Below, piece after piece: positions 1 through 8,283 of a DNA stretch of 64,000 bases. Both the position numbers and the translations under genes were made by a program. The notes under the pieces are model-generated. The model ran no database searches and was not told where the DNA came from. It was given only the letters and a program-made list of their open reading frames with translations. The first letter of the stretch is position 1. Each line of letters opens with the position of its first letter. Source of the DNA: Bordetella petrii (GTDB lineage Bacteria > Pseudomonadota > Gammaproteobacteria > Burkholderiales > Burkholderiaceae_B); NCBI RefSeq assembly GCF_017356245.1, contig NZ_JAFMZZ010000004.1:751163-815162 (forward strand), read 5' to 3'.

Positions 1-482
1 AGGAACACCAGCGCGATGATGGGCAGCGGCCAGCCCATGGCGCGCCGCGTGCCTTCGAGCAGGCCGACGATGAGCACCGTGCCCATGAAGACGTCGAGCG
101 GCAACGGGTTGCCGACGCGGAAGGCCAGGTCGTCGAAGATGTACGGGATATACAGCACGCTGAAAGCCAGCGCGATGGCGATGATCCAGTCGTACAGCGG
201 CACGCCGCCCGGCGTCAGCAGGGTCGAGCGCGGCTCGCGCTGGTAATGGGCCTTGCTGAAGCCGAACACCAGGAAGATCAGGCTCAGCACGAAAGCCAGG
301 TGCACGCCGCGGTGGGTGGCCTCGCGCAGCAGGCCGAAGCCGGCCGTGTAATAGTGGAACAGCGAGAGCGACACCAGCAGGAACGAAACGATCCAGGTGG
401 CGGTCTTGGCCAGCGGCCGGAAGCGGATTTCAGAATCGAATTGTTCCGCCAGTTTCTGGGTCTTGTCGTGGTCGATTTCCAT
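1..482 (-). CDS. TRAP transporter permease, fused DctQM type (partial)
   Basis: This is the N-terminal part (about 160 residues) of a TRAP transporter membrane subunit; the rest lies beyond the window edge. It starts MEIDHDKTQKLAEQFDSEIR at 482 and contains several hydrophobic segments, including one near residues 26-46 and another near 60-75, then a GTRRAMGWPLPIIALVFL stretch typical of the fused 4TM/12TM permeases that work with TAXI-type binding proteins. The TAXI binding-protein gene lies directly upstream on the same strand, which supports the call. The two genes are separated by an intrinsic terminator, so the permease is probably made in smaller amounts than the binding protein. The substrate cannot be read from the sequence. 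Confidence 0.85.
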   Translation of the reverse strand, partial: MEIDHDKTQKLAEQFDSEIRFRPLAKTATWIVSFLLVSLSLFHYYTAGFGLLREATHRGVHLAFVLSLIFLVFGFSKAHYQREPRSTLLTPGGVPLYDWIIAIALAFSVLYIPYIFDDLAFRVGNPLPLDVFMGTVLIVGLLEGTRRAMGWPLPIIALVF

Positions 483-495
483 CGCCAGGCCTTAT

Positions 496-541
496 AAAAA
501 AAGCCGCGCGCCGGGCAGCCTGCCCGGCGCGCAGCGGGCTT
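496..541 (-). terminator. intrinsic terminator between TAXI protein and TRAP permease
   Basis: A perfect 12-bp stem (506-517 with 521-532, loop of three bases) is followed on the minus strand by a run of seven T residues (plus-strand A residues 496-502). It sits downstream of the TAXI stop and only about 14 bases before the permease start codon. The position suggests partial termination that sets the ratio of soluble binding protein to membrane permease. Confidence 0.85.
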
Positions 542-550
542 TGCAGCAAG

Positions 551-1513
551 TTACTTCAGCAGGCCTGCTTCTTTGTAGAACTTCTCGGCGCCCGGATGGA
601 ACGGAATGCCGGCGCCCTTGACGGCGTTTTCCTTGGTGATCAGCTTGCCCTTGGCGTGGCCGTTGTCCAGCATCTTGCGGGTGGCGTCGCTGTACATCGC
701 CTTGGTGATGTCGTAGACCGTCTGTTCCGACAGCTTGGTGGACGTGACCATCTGCGCGTTCACCGAGATGGTCTTCACTTCGCCGATGCCCTGGTACATG
801 CCGGCGGCGATGGTGTCGGGAGTGAAGAACTGCTGCTGGCTGCGCAGCTTGTCGATTTCCGGGCCGACGATGGGCACCAGCTCGATGCCCGCGCCGCTCG
901 AGGCCAGCTCGGCGATGGCGCCGGCGGGGGCGCCGCCCACGAAGAAGAAGGCGTCCAGACCGCCATCCTTGAGCTTGTCGCCGGCCTGGTTGGGCTTCAG
1001 GTATTCGGCGTCGATGTCTTTGTCGGTCATGCCGAAGGCGCCCAGGATCAGGCGCACGTCGACCAGGGTGCCCGAACCGGGTTCGTCCATGGATACGCGC
1101 TTGCCGCGCAGGTCGGCCACCGACTTGATGCCCGACCCCTTGCGCGCCACCAGGTGGATGCTTTCGGGGTACAGGGTGGCGATCAGGCGCAGGTTTTCGG
1201 CCTTGGGCTTGCCGTCGAACGTGCCGGTGCCGGTATAGGCCCAGTACGCCACGTCGGACTGCGTGAAGCCGGCTTCCAGCGAGCCGCCCAGGATGCCGTT
1301 GATGTTGGCCACCGAGCCGTTCGAGGCGACCGCCGTGGCGATCAGCTTGCCGGGCTGCGAGATGGCGTTGGCGATCATGCCGCCCACCGGGTAATAGGTG
1401 CCGGCCGTGCCGCCGGTGCCGATGCGGAAGAATTGCTGCGCGTGGGCGGGGCCGGCGGCGCCGGCCACGGCCAGCGCGACCGCCAGGGTCTTGATCCAGT
1501 TCTTCAAGGACAT
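551..1513 (-). CDS. TAXI family TRAP transporter solute-binding protein
   Basis: A 320-residue periplasmic solute receptor for a TRAP transporter. The start at 1513 gives a clear Sec signal peptide (KNWIKTLAVALAVAGAAGPAHA, cleavage after AHA), followed by the family hallmark FRIGTGGTAGTYYPVGGMIA, which places it in the TAXI rather than the DctP group. Later segments (GSGIKSVADLRGKRVSMDEPGSGT cut into pieces near residues 125-150, and the VDVRLILGAFG helix) match the two-lobed fold. An upstream in-frame extension was rejected because the signal peptide begins at the chosen ATG. It pairs with the fused permease immediately downstream. Known TAXI systems take up dicarboxylates or amino acids; no ligand can be assigned here. 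Confidence 0.93.
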   Translation of the reverse strand: MSLKNWIKTLAVALAVAGAAGPAHAQQFFRIGTGGTAGTYYPVGGMIANAISQPGKLIATAVASNGSVANINGILGGSLEAGFTQSDVAYWAYTGTGTFDGKPKAENLRLIATLYPESIHLVARKGSGIKSVADLRGKRVSMDEPGSGTLVDVRLILGAFGMTDKDIDAEYLKPNQAGDKLKDGGLDAFFFVGGAPAGAIAELASSGAGIELVPIVGPEIDKLRSQQQFFTPDTIAAGMYQGIGEVKTISVNAQMVTSTKLSEQTVYDITKAMYSDATRKMLDNGHAKGKLITKENAVKGAGIPFHPGAEKFYKEAGLLK

Positions 1514-1685
1514 GAGAGCTTCTCCAGATACGGCGCTGTCGATTGAGCACGCCTTTTGTGAATCCACGGATTTTGTCATGCGCGGCCGCGCCGCATGCCT
1601 AGGGTTTGCCTGGGGATACACTACGTTTTTCCGTGTGCCGCCCGGCGTCTGGCGGCCGGCATGTTCGTACGAAAAGGAAGCGCGC

Positions 1686-2825
1686 ATGGCTGCCTCTCCT
1701 GCTGCATCGATTCCGGCCCTGCCGCCCGCGGCCGCGCCGGGCGACCCGCTGGCGCGGGTCGACACGCCCAGCCTGGTGCTGGACCTGGATGCGTTCGAAT
1801 CGAACCTGCGCCTGATGCAGGCCTGGGCCGACCGGCATGGCGTGGCTTTGCGCCCGCATGCCAAGGCGCACAAGTGTCCCGAGATCGCCCGCCGCCAGCT
1901 GGCGCTGGGCGCGCGCGGCATTTGCTGCCAGAAGGTCAGCGAGGCCCTGCCGTTCGTGGCGGCGGGCATCGACGACGTGCACATCAGCAACGAAGTGGTG
2001 GGCCCGGCCAAGCTGGCGCTGCTGGCGCAACTGGCCCGCGTGGCGCGCGTCAGCGTGTGCGTGGACGACGCCGGCAACCTGGCCGACATCTCGGCCGCCA
2101 TGGCGCGCGCGCAGGCACAGGTTGATGTGCTGGTCGAGTTCGATGTGGGCCAGGGGCGCTGCGGCGTGCCCGATGCGGCGGCGGCCGTGGCCCTGGCGCG
2201 CCAGGCGCAGTCACTGCCCGGCGTGGTGTTCGGCGGGCTGCAGGCCTACCACGGCTCGGCGCAGCACGTGCGCGGCCACGCCGAACGCGCCGCGACGGCG
2301 GCCCGCGCGGCCCAGGCGGCCGCCGACTGCGCGCGCCAGCTGCGGGCGGCCGGCATCCCCTGCGACCGCATCACCGGCGCCGGGACGGGCAGCGCCGAGT
2401 TCGACGCCGCTTCGGGCGTATACACCGAGATGCAAGCGGGTTCGTACGCGTTCATGGACGGCGACTACGGGGCCAATGCCTGGTCCGGGCCGTTGGCTTT
2501 CCGCCACAGCCTGTTCCTGCTGGCCACGGTCATGAGCATGCCGGCCGCCGGCCGGGCCGTGGTCGACGCCGGGCTGAAATCCACCACCATCGAGTGCGGG
2601 CTGCCCCAAGTGGCCGGCCGCGCCGGGCTGCAGTATGCCGCCGCCAACGACGAGCACGGCGTGCTGAAAGTGGCCGCCGACGCGGCGCTGCGCCTGGGCG
2701 ACACGCTGCTGCTGATCCCCGCGCACGTCGATCCGACCTTCAATCTGCACGACAGCCTGGTGGCCTATCGCGGCGGGGTGGTCGAGGGCGTGTGGGACAT
2801 CGCCGCCCGCGGGTTCAGCCGATGA
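1686..2825 (+). CDS. DSD1-family PLP enzyme, D-threonine aldolase-like
   Basis: A 379-residue fold-type III (alanine racemase-like) PLP enzyme. The PLP lysine is expected in RPHAKAHKC at about residue 60, and the C-terminal metal site appears as HVDPTFNLHD, retaining the His-x-Asp pair that binds the divalent metal in D-threonine aldolase. The family cleaves D-beta-hydroxy amino acids (D-threonine, D-3-hydroxyaspartate) to glycine and an aldehyde, or dehydrates D-serine in some members. The ATG at 1686 was chosen because it follows a purine-rich AAGGAAG sequence; upstream in-frame residues overlap the divergent TAXI promoter region. The gene is alone on its strand up to the next aminotransferase. 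Which D-amino acid it uses is unknown. Confidence 0.85.
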   Translation: MAASPAASIPALPPAAAPGDPLARVDTPSLVLDLDAFESNLRLMQAWADRHGVALRPHAKAHKCPEIARRQLALGARGICCQKVSEALPFVAAGIDDVHISNEVVGPAKLALLAQLARVARVSVCVDDAGNLADISAAMARAQAQVDVLVEFDVGQGRCGVPDAAAAVALARQAQSLPGVVFGGLQAYHGSAQHVRGHAERAATAARAAQAAADCARQLRAAGIPCDRITGAGTGSAEFDAASGVYTEMQAGSYAFMDGDYGANAWSGPLAFRHSLFLLATVMSMPAAGRAVVDAGLKSTTIECGLPQVAGRAGLQYAAANDEHGVLKVAADAALRLGDTLLLIPAHVDPTFNLHDSLVAYRGGVVEGVWDIAARGFSR

Positions 2826-2829
2826 TCCG

Positions 2830-2856
2830 GCCGGCGGGGCGCACCGGCCCGCCGGC
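2830..2856 (+). terminator. GC hairpin after the D-threonine aldolase-like gene
   Basis: A 9-bp stem, GCCGGCGGG (2830-2838) with CCCGCCGGC (2848-2856), begins just after the stop codon. There is no T tract, so it may be a weak or Rho-assisted terminator or simply an mRNA 3'-end hairpin. Confidence 0.4.
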
Positions 2857-2924
2857 GGCAACCATACGGTGCTAAATTCTTTGTTTTCCACACCCCTTGT
2901 TTTTCCCATTCCGTAGGAACCGCC

Positions 2925-4118
2925 ATGGAATTCAGCCAGTTCAACGTCAACGCCCTGATGGAGATCACCTCCCGCCCGGACCTCGTGTTCGTGCGAGGCC
3001 AGGGCTCCTGGCTGGAAGACCATGCCGGCAAGCGATATCTCGACTTCGTGCAGGGCTGGGCGGTGAACACGCTGGGCCACTGCGCGCCCGAAATGAAGCG
3101 CGCCCTGCTCGAGCAGGCCGACAAGCTGATGAACCCTTCGCCGGCGTTCTATAACCAGCCGTCCATCGACCTGTCGCTGCGCCTGACCGGCGCCTCGTGT
3201 TTCGACCGCGTGTTCTTCGCCAACAGCGGCGCCGAGGCCAATGAAGGCGCCATCAAGCTGGCGCGCAAGTGGGGCCGGGTCAAGCGCAACGGCGCCTACA
3301 AGATCATCACCATGAACCACGGCTTCCACGGCCGTACCCTGGCCACGATGTCGGCCTCGGGCAAGCCGGGCTGGGACACCATGTACGCGCCGCAGGTCGA
3401 GGGCTTTCCCAAGGCCGAGCTCAACGACCTGGATTCGGTGCGCGCGCTCATCGACGGCCAGACGGTGGCCATCATGCTCGAGCCGGTGCAGGGCGAGTCG
3501 GGCGTCATCCCGGCCACGCCGGAATTCATGAAGGGCCTGCGCCAGCTGGCCGACGAACACCAGCTGCTGCTCATCGTCGACGAAGTGCAGACCGGCATGG
3601 GCCGCACCGGCTCGCTGTTCGCCTACCAGCAATTCGATGTGGTGCCCGACATCATGACCCTGGCCAAGGGCATCGGCGGCGGCGTGCCGCTGGCCGCGCT
3701 GCTGGCGCGCCAGGACGTCTGCGTGTTCGCGCATGGCGACCAGGGCGGCACCTACAACGGCAACCCCCTGATGGCCGCGGTGGGCGTGGCGGTGTTCGAC
3801 ACCCTGACCGCGCCGGGCTTCATGGACACGGTGCGCACCCGCGCGCAACAGCTGTCCGAAGGCCTGCTGGCCCTGTCGGCCAAGTGGGGCATGGGCGGCG
3901 AGCGTGGCATGGGCCTGCTGCGCGCGCTGATCCTCGACCGCGAAGACGGCCCGGCCATCGTCGAGGCCGCGCGCAAGCTCGAGCCGCAGGGCCTGCTGCT
4001 GAACGCGCCGCGCGGCAACCTGCTGCGCTTCATGCCGGCGCTGAACGTCAGCGAACAGGAAATCGCGCAGATGCTGTCGCAGCTCGACGGCGTGATCAGC
4101 GCGCTGCGCAAGGGCTGA
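2925..4118 (+). CDS. argD: acetylornithine / class III aminotransferase (ArgD-like)
   Basis: A 397-residue class III PLP-dependent aminotransferase. Recognisable features are FFANSGAEANEGAIKLARKW (PLP phosphate contacts), HGFHGRT, the LIVDEVQTGMGRTG motif with the PLP-binding Asp, and the Schiff-base lysine in TLAKGIGGG. Length and motifs match acetylornithine aminotransferases, which convert N-acetylornithine and 2-oxoglutarate to N-acetylglutamate semialdehyde and glutamate in arginine synthesis, often also serving N-succinyl-diaminopimelate. Other omega-aminotransferases share these motifs, so the precise substrate is inferred. The start MEFSQFNVNALMEI at 2925 follows GTAGGAACC. It is transcribed convergently with the acyl-CoA ligase, with a paired-hairpin repeat between them. 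Confidence 0.8.
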   Translation: MEFSQFNVNALMEITSRPDLVFVRGQGSWLEDHAGKRYLDFVQGWAVNTLGHCAPEMKRALLEQADKLMNPSPAFYNQPSIDLSLRLTGASCFDRVFFANSGAEANEGAIKLARKWGRVKRNGAYKIITMNHGFHGRTLATMSASGKPGWDTMYAPQVEGFPKAELNDLDSVRALIDGQTVAIMLEPVQGESGVIPATPEFMKGLRQLADEHQLLLIVDEVQTGMGRTGSLFAYQQFDVVPDIMTLAKGIGGGVPLAALLARQDVCVFAHGDQGGTYNGNPLMAAVGVAVFDTLTAPGFMDTVRTRAQQLSEGLLALSAKWGMGGERGMGLLRALILDREDGPAIVEAARKLEPQGLLLNAPRGNLLRFMPALNVSEQEIAQMLSQLDGVISALRKG

Positions 4119-4130
4119 GGCCGGATGTAG

Positions 4131-4225
4131 CCAGGTGTCAGGCTCCGCGGGTGCCTGACACCGAAGCGCGCAAAGGCGGCTTCAATCGTACGGTGTCTGA
4201 CACCCTGCGGGAGTCAGACACCTGC
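4131..4225. repeat. paired-hairpin intergenic repeat, copy A
   Basis: Two inverted repeats flank a 29-base spacer. The first has arms GGTGTCAGGC/GCCTGACACC (4134-4162), the second GGTGTCTGAC/GTCAGACACC (4192-4222). The spacer (4163-4191) is nearly the same as in the copy at 38984 and ends TTCAATCGTAC. It lies between two convergent genes, argD and the acyl-CoA ligase, where it could act as a bidirectional terminator. Confidence 0.85.
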
Positions 4226-4244
4226 GTATTAGGCACCTTGCTTA

Positions 4245-5867
4245 TTACAGCTGTGCCGCCTGGCCCCGCAGCACGAATTTCTGGATCTTACCGGTGGCGG
4301 TCTTGGGCAGCGGGCCGAACACCACGGTGCGCGGCACCTTGAAGCGCGCCAGGTGCTCGCGGCAATGCCGCAGCACGTCTTCGGCGGTGCAGTGCGCGCC
4401 TTCTTTCAGCGTGACGAACGCGCAGGGCGTTTCGCCCCAGTTGGGGTCGGGCCGCGCCACGACCGCGGCTTCCAGGATGTCGGGGTGCCGGTACAGCACG
4501 CTTTCGACTTCCACGGTGGAAATGTTTTCGCCGCCCGAGATGATGATGTCCTTGGCGCGATCCTTGATTTCGATATAGCCGTCGGGGTGCACCACGCCCA
4601 GGTCGCCTGAATGGAACCAGCCGCCGGCGAAGGCGTCCGCCGTGGCGTCGGGGTTGTGCAGATAGCCCTTCATCAGCGTATTGCCGCGCAGCACGATCTC
4701 GCCCATGGTCGCGCCGTCGGCCGGCACGGGCCGCAGCTGGTCGTCGACCACCTGCACGTGCTCGACGTTGAGCTTGCGCACGCCGATGCGCGCTTTCAGC
4801 GCGGCGCGCTCGGCCAGGGGCAGCGCGTCCCATTCGTCATGCCACGCGCAGCTGACCGACGGCCCGTAGGTTTCGGTCAGGCCGTACAGATGCGTGACGC
4901 CGACGCCCAGCCGTTCCATGGCCTCGATGACCGCGGCCGGCGGCGCGGCGCCGCCGGTCAGCGCCTGCACCGGGTGTGTGGCGCGGTGCTGCACCTGGGC
5001 CGGCGCGTTGATCAGCATGTTCAGCACCACCGGCGCGGCGCAGAAGTAGCCGACGCGATGGCGCCGGATGGCGTCGAAAATCGCCGCCGGCTCGACCCGC
5101 CGCAGGCAGATGCTGGTGCCCGCCAGCGCCGCCAGGGTCCATGGAAAGCACCAGCCGTTGCAGTGGAACATCGGCAGCGTCCACAGATACACGGCATGCG
5201 GCGGCATGCCGCAGGCCAGCACATTGCCGGTGGCGTTCAGGTAGGCGCCGCGGTGGTGGTAGACCACGCCCTTGGGGTTGCCGGTGGTGCCCGAGGTGTA
5301 GTTCAGGCAGATGCTCTGCCATTCGTCGGCGGGCCATTGCCACGCCGCGTCGGGCGGCTGCGCGGCCAGCCAGGCTTCGTATTCGGCGTCGCCCAGCGTG
5401 CCGTGTTCGCCCGCGTACTCCGCGTCTTCGATGCGCACCGTGCGCGGCGGCGCGGCCAGCCGGCCCAGCACGTCCTGCACCACGCCGGCGTATTCGCTGT
5501 CGTACAGCAGGACGGCGGCGCGGCCGTGTTCCAGGATGAACGCCAGAGTGGCGGCGTCTAGCCGGGTGTTCAGGGCGTTGAGCACGGCGCCTGCCATGGG
5601 CACGCCGAAATGCGCTTCGTACAGCGCCGGCACGTTGGGCGCCAGCACCGCCACCACGTCGCCGCGCTGCACGCCCCACGCCCGCAGCGCTGCCGCCATC
5701 TGCTGGCATCGCTGCCGCGTGGCGTGCCAGCTCTGGCTGCGATCGCCGTGCACCAGCGCCGGCCGTTGCGGATAGACTTCGGCCGCCCACTGCAGGAACC
5801 CCAGAGGCGTCAGGGGCACATGGTTGGCGGCGTTGGGCGGCAGTTCGTCGTGGGATGGGGCTGTCAT
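4245..5867 (-). CDS. AMP-forming acyl-CoA synthetase (LvaE-like)
   Basis: A 540-residue adenylate-forming enzyme that activates a carboxylic acid to its CoA thioester. The ATP-binding P-loop motif YTSGTTGNPKGVVYHHRG is near residue 185, PMFHCNGW near 230, YGLTETYG near 325, the hinge region GYIEIKDRAKDIIISGGENI near 430, and the catalytic lysine in KTATGKIQKF near the C terminus. The start at 5867 lies 13 bases after the stop of the upstream phosphotransferase, so the two are co-transcribed. With the SDR, acyl-CoA dehydrogenase and APH-type kinase upstream it makes a set like the lva (levulinate) genes, in which the synthetase makes the CoA ester of a 4-oxo acid. The actual substrate may be another medium-chain or hydroxy acid. 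Confidence 0.9.
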   Translation of the reverse strand: MTAPSHDELPPNAANHVPLTPLGFLQWAAEVYPQRPALVHGDRSQSWHATRQRCQQMAAALRAWGVQRGDVVAVLAPNVPALYEAHFGVPMAGAVLNALNTRLDAATLAFILEHGRAAVLLYDSEYAGVVQDVLGRLAAPPRTVRIEDAEYAGEHGTLGDAEYEAWLAAQPPDAAWQWPADEWQSICLNYTSGTTGNPKGVVYHHRGAYLNATGNVLACGMPPHAVYLWTLPMFHCNGWCFPWTLAALAGTSICLRRVEPAAIFDAIRRHRVGYFCAAPVVLNMLINAPAQVQHRATHPVQALTGGAAPPAAVIEAMERLGVGVTHLYGLTETYGPSVSCAWHDEWDALPLAERAALKARIGVRKLNVEHVQVVDDQLRPVPADGATMGEIVLRGNTLMKGYLHNPDATADAFAGGWFHSGDLGVVHPDGYIEIKDRAKDIIISGGENISTVEVESVLYRHPDILEAAVVARPDPNWGETPCAFVTLKEGAHCTAEDVLRHCREHLARFKVPRTVVFGPLPKTATGKIQKFVLRGQAAQL

Positions 5868-5880
5868 GGGGTGGCTCCGG

Positions 5881-6936
5881 CTAGGGCTGGCGGGCGGTTT
5901 CACGCTGGGCGGCCTGCCACCCCAGCTCGGCCAGGGGCGCCACGCGCGCGCCCATTTCGCGGGCGTCGTCGGCGGCGGCGTTGCCCGCCCGGGCGCGCGC
6001 GTACACGCCCTGCAGGATGGCGGCGATGCGGAAGAAGCTGTAGGCCAGGTAGAAGTCCCAGTTGGCCGGCGCGGCGATACCGCGCGCGCGGCAATAGGCG
6101 GCCACGAACGCGGCCTCGTCGGGGATGCCCAGCGCCGCCAGGTCCAGGCCGGCAATGCCGCGCCACAGGCTGGGCGGGATGCGCCAGCACATGCAGTGAT
6201 AGGCCAGGTCGGCCAGCGGGTGGCCCAGCGTGGACAGCTCCCAGTCCAGCAGCGCGATGGCGCGGGGCGCGTCGGCGGCGAACACCAGGTTGTCGATGCG
6301 GTAGTCGCCATGCACCAGGCAGACCTGGCCGTCGTCGGCCGGCAAGTGCCGCGGCAGCCAGTCGATCAGCGCGTCCATGGCGGGAATTGCCGCGGTCTCG
6401 GTGTCGCGGTACTGCCGGGTCCAGCGGGCGACCTGGCGCGCGTAGTAGTCGCCGGCGCGGCCGTAGTCGCCCAGCCCGGCTTCGCCGGGCGCCACCGCGT
6501 GCAGCGCGGCCAGCACCCGGCCCGCCTCGGCGTAGACGGCGCCGCGCTCGGACGGGTCCAGCCCCGGCAGGGCCGGGTCCATGAACACGCGGCCCTGCGC
6601 ATAGCTCATCAAGTAGAACGGCGTGCCGATCACGCCGCGGTCTTCGCAGTAGTGCAGCATGCGCGGCACCGGCACCGCGGTGCCGGCCAGGGCCGACATC
6701 ACGCGGTATTCGCGGTCCACCGCATGGGCCGAGGGCAGCAGCGCGCCGGGCGGCTGCTTGCGCAGCACGCGCAGCCCGCCGGCATCTTCCAGCAGGAAGG
6801 TGGGGTTCGACTGCCCGCCGGTCAGCGGCCGGACGCGCAGGCCGGCCGCGTCGCCCAGCCCCTGCGCCGCCAGGTAGGCCGCCAGCGCGGGCAGCCACTC
6901 GGGCTGCGCTGGCGGATGATGGCCGTGCGCGTTCAC
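5881..6936 (-). CDS. APH-family phosphotransferase, ACAD10/11- and LvaA-like
   Basis: A 351-residue protein of the aminoglycoside phosphotransferase/choline kinase fold. The Brenner motif CLVHGDYRIDNLVF carries the catalytic Asp and metal-binding Asn, followed by ALLDWELSTLGHPLADLAYH with the second metal-binding Asp. The start is a GTG at 6936 preceded by AGGAGG eight bases upstream. Close neighbours are an acyl-CoA dehydrogenase upstream and an acyl-CoA synthetase downstream. In vertebrate ACAD10/11 this domain is fused to an acyl-CoA dehydrogenase and phosphorylates 4-hydroxyacyl-CoA; in the levulinate pathway LvaA does the same as a free protein. That role is the best inference here; antibiotic phosphorylation is unlikely in this setting. 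Confidence 0.85.
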   Translation of the reverse strand: MNAHGHHPPAQPEWLPALAAYLAAQGLGDAAGLRVRPLTGGQSNPTFLLEDAGGLRVLRKQPPGALLPSAHAVDREYRVMSALAGTAVPVPRMLHYCEDRGVIGTPFYLMSYAQGRVFMDPALPGLDPSERGAVYAEAGRVLAALHAVAPGEAGLGDYGRAGDYYARQVARWTRQYRDTETAAIPAMDALIDWLPRHLPADDGQVCLVHGDYRIDNLVFAADAPRAIALLDWELSTLGHPLADLAYHCMCWRIPPSLWRGIAGLDLAALGIPDEAAFVAAYCRARGIAAPANWDFYLAYSFFRIAAILQGVYARARAGNAAADDAREMGARVAPLAELGWQAAQRETARQP

Positions 6937-6965
6937 TGGACTACCCTCCTGTCGCTGCGCGACTG

Positions 6966-6996
6966 CCTCCCCGAGGGAGGATTCGCCCTTCGGGCG
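6966..6996. repeat. tandem small hairpins between the dehydrogenase and kinase genes
   Basis: Two short GC hairpins lie side by side: CCTCCC/GGGAGG (6966-6980) and CGCCC/GGGCG with a TTC loop (6984-6996). A comparable double-hairpin stretch is found at 24084-24150. They may be mRNA processing or stability elements within an operon. Confidence 0.4.
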
Positions 6997-7007
6997 GCCG
7001 TGCGGGC

Positions 7008-8234
7008 TCATACCAGGGCCTTGCGCGGCGCGTCGGCGTCGTCCCAGCGCCAGTAGGCGTCGCCTTCGTCCATCAGGTAGCGCGCCAGCACCATCTTGTG
7101 CACTTCCGATGCGCCGTCGACCAGGCGCGCCTGGCGGGCGTAGCGGTAGATCCATTCCAGCGGCGTGTCTTTCGAATAGCCGCGCGCGCCATTGAGCTGC
7201 AGCGCGGTGTCCACCACTTTCTGCAGGGTTTCCGACACGACGATCTTGGCCATGGAGATTTCTTTGCGAGCGTAGTCGCCCTGGTCCAGCCGCGCCGCCG
7301 CGCGCATGGTCAGCAGGCGGCCGATCTCGATCTGCATGGCAGCGTCGCCCAGCAGCCACTGCACGCCTTCGCGCTCGGCCAGTTTCTGGCCGAAGCTGCT
7401 GCGCCGCCCCACGTAGTCGACCGCCACTTCCATGGAGCGGCGCGCCAGCCCCAGCCAGCGCATGCAGTGCGTCAGGCGCGCCGGGCCCAGGCGGATCTGC
7501 GTCAGCTTCAGGCCGTCGCCGATTTCCATCAGGCGGTTTTCGTCGGGGATTTCCAGGCCGTCGAAAATCAGTTCGCAATGGCCGCCGTGTTCTTCCGGCC
7601 CCATGATCGGAATGCGCCGCTCGATGCGCCAGCCCGGCTGGCCGGCATCGAACAGAAAGGCGCTGAGCCCTTTGCGCGCGTCGTCCGAGGTGCGGGCGAT
7701 CAGGATGAAGTGGCGCGCCACGCCGGCTCCGGTGATGAACCACTTGCGGCCGTTGATGATCCACTTGTCGCTCTGGCGGGTGGCCGTGGTGCGCATCATG
7801 GACGGGTCGGAGCCGCTGCCCGGGCTGGGCTCGGTCATCACGAACGACGAGCGGACCTTGCCGTCGATGATGGGCTGCAGCCAGCGGTCTTTCTGGTCGG
7901 GGCGGGCCACCTGCGCCAGCACGCGCATGTTGCCGTCGTCGGGCGCGGCCGCGTTGAAGGCCACCGGCCCGAAGATCGAGCGGTTCATTTCTTCGTAGCA
8001 GGCGGCCAGGCCGACCATGGGCAAGCCCTGGCCGCCGCGCTCGCGCGGCATCTGCAGGGCCCACAGGCCCGCCTCGCGCGCCTTGGCGCGTGCCTGTTCC
8101 AGCGCGGCCTCGGCGATATTTTCATGGGCGTCGAAATTGCCCGGGTCGGCTTCCAGCGGGATCAGTTCCTGGTCGACGAAGCGGCGCACGCGGCTCCGGT
8201 AGTCCTCCAGCTCGGGGGGCAGAGAAAAGTCCAT
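7008..8234 (-). CDS. acyl-CoA dehydrogenase, ACAD10/11- and LvaC-like
   Basis: A 408-residue FAD-dependent acyl-CoA dehydrogenase. The N-terminal helical domain (residues 1-125), a central beta domain with FVMTEPSPGSGSDPSMMRTTA near 140-160, and the C-terminal helical bundle ending in RQARLVDGASEVHKMVLARYL near 380 are all visible; the last carries the FAD/CoA contact region. The start at 8234 has GGAG seven bases upstream. Its longer N-terminal region and its neighbour, an APH-fold kinase, match ACAD10/11-type enzymes and LvaC, which eliminate phosphate from 4-phosphoacyl-CoA to make an enoyl-CoA rather than simply desaturating. That chemistry is inferred from the neighbourhood. Confidence 0.9.
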   Translation of the reverse strand: MDFSLPPELEDYRSRVRRFVDQELIPLEADPGNFDAHENIAEAALEQARAKAREAGLWALQMPRERGGQGLPMVGLAACYEEMNRSIFGPVAFNAAAPDDGNMRVLAQVARPDQKDRWLQPIIDGKVRSSFVMTEPSPGSGSDPSMMRTTATRQSDKWIINGRKWFITGAGVARHFILIARTSDDARKGLSAFLFDAGQPGWRIERRIPIMGPEEHGGHCELIFDGLEIPDENRLMEIGDGLKLTQIRLGPARLTHCMRWLGLARRSMEVAVDYVGRRSSFGQKLAEREGVQWLLGDAAMQIEIGRLLTMRAAARLDQGDYARKEISMAKIVVSETLQKVVDTALQLNGARGYSKDTPLEWIYRYARQARLVDGASEVHKMVLARYLMDEGDAYWRWDDADAPRKALV

Positions 8235-8283
8235 GCAGCATCTCCATGCAGTGCGCCGCCGGAAGGCGGCAATAAGCGAGGGT

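Noticed and set aside
5881..6936. APH-fold protein as an antibiotic resistance gene
   Set aside because: Its neighbours are acyl-CoA enzymes and its sequence follows the ACAD10/11-associated kinase pattern.
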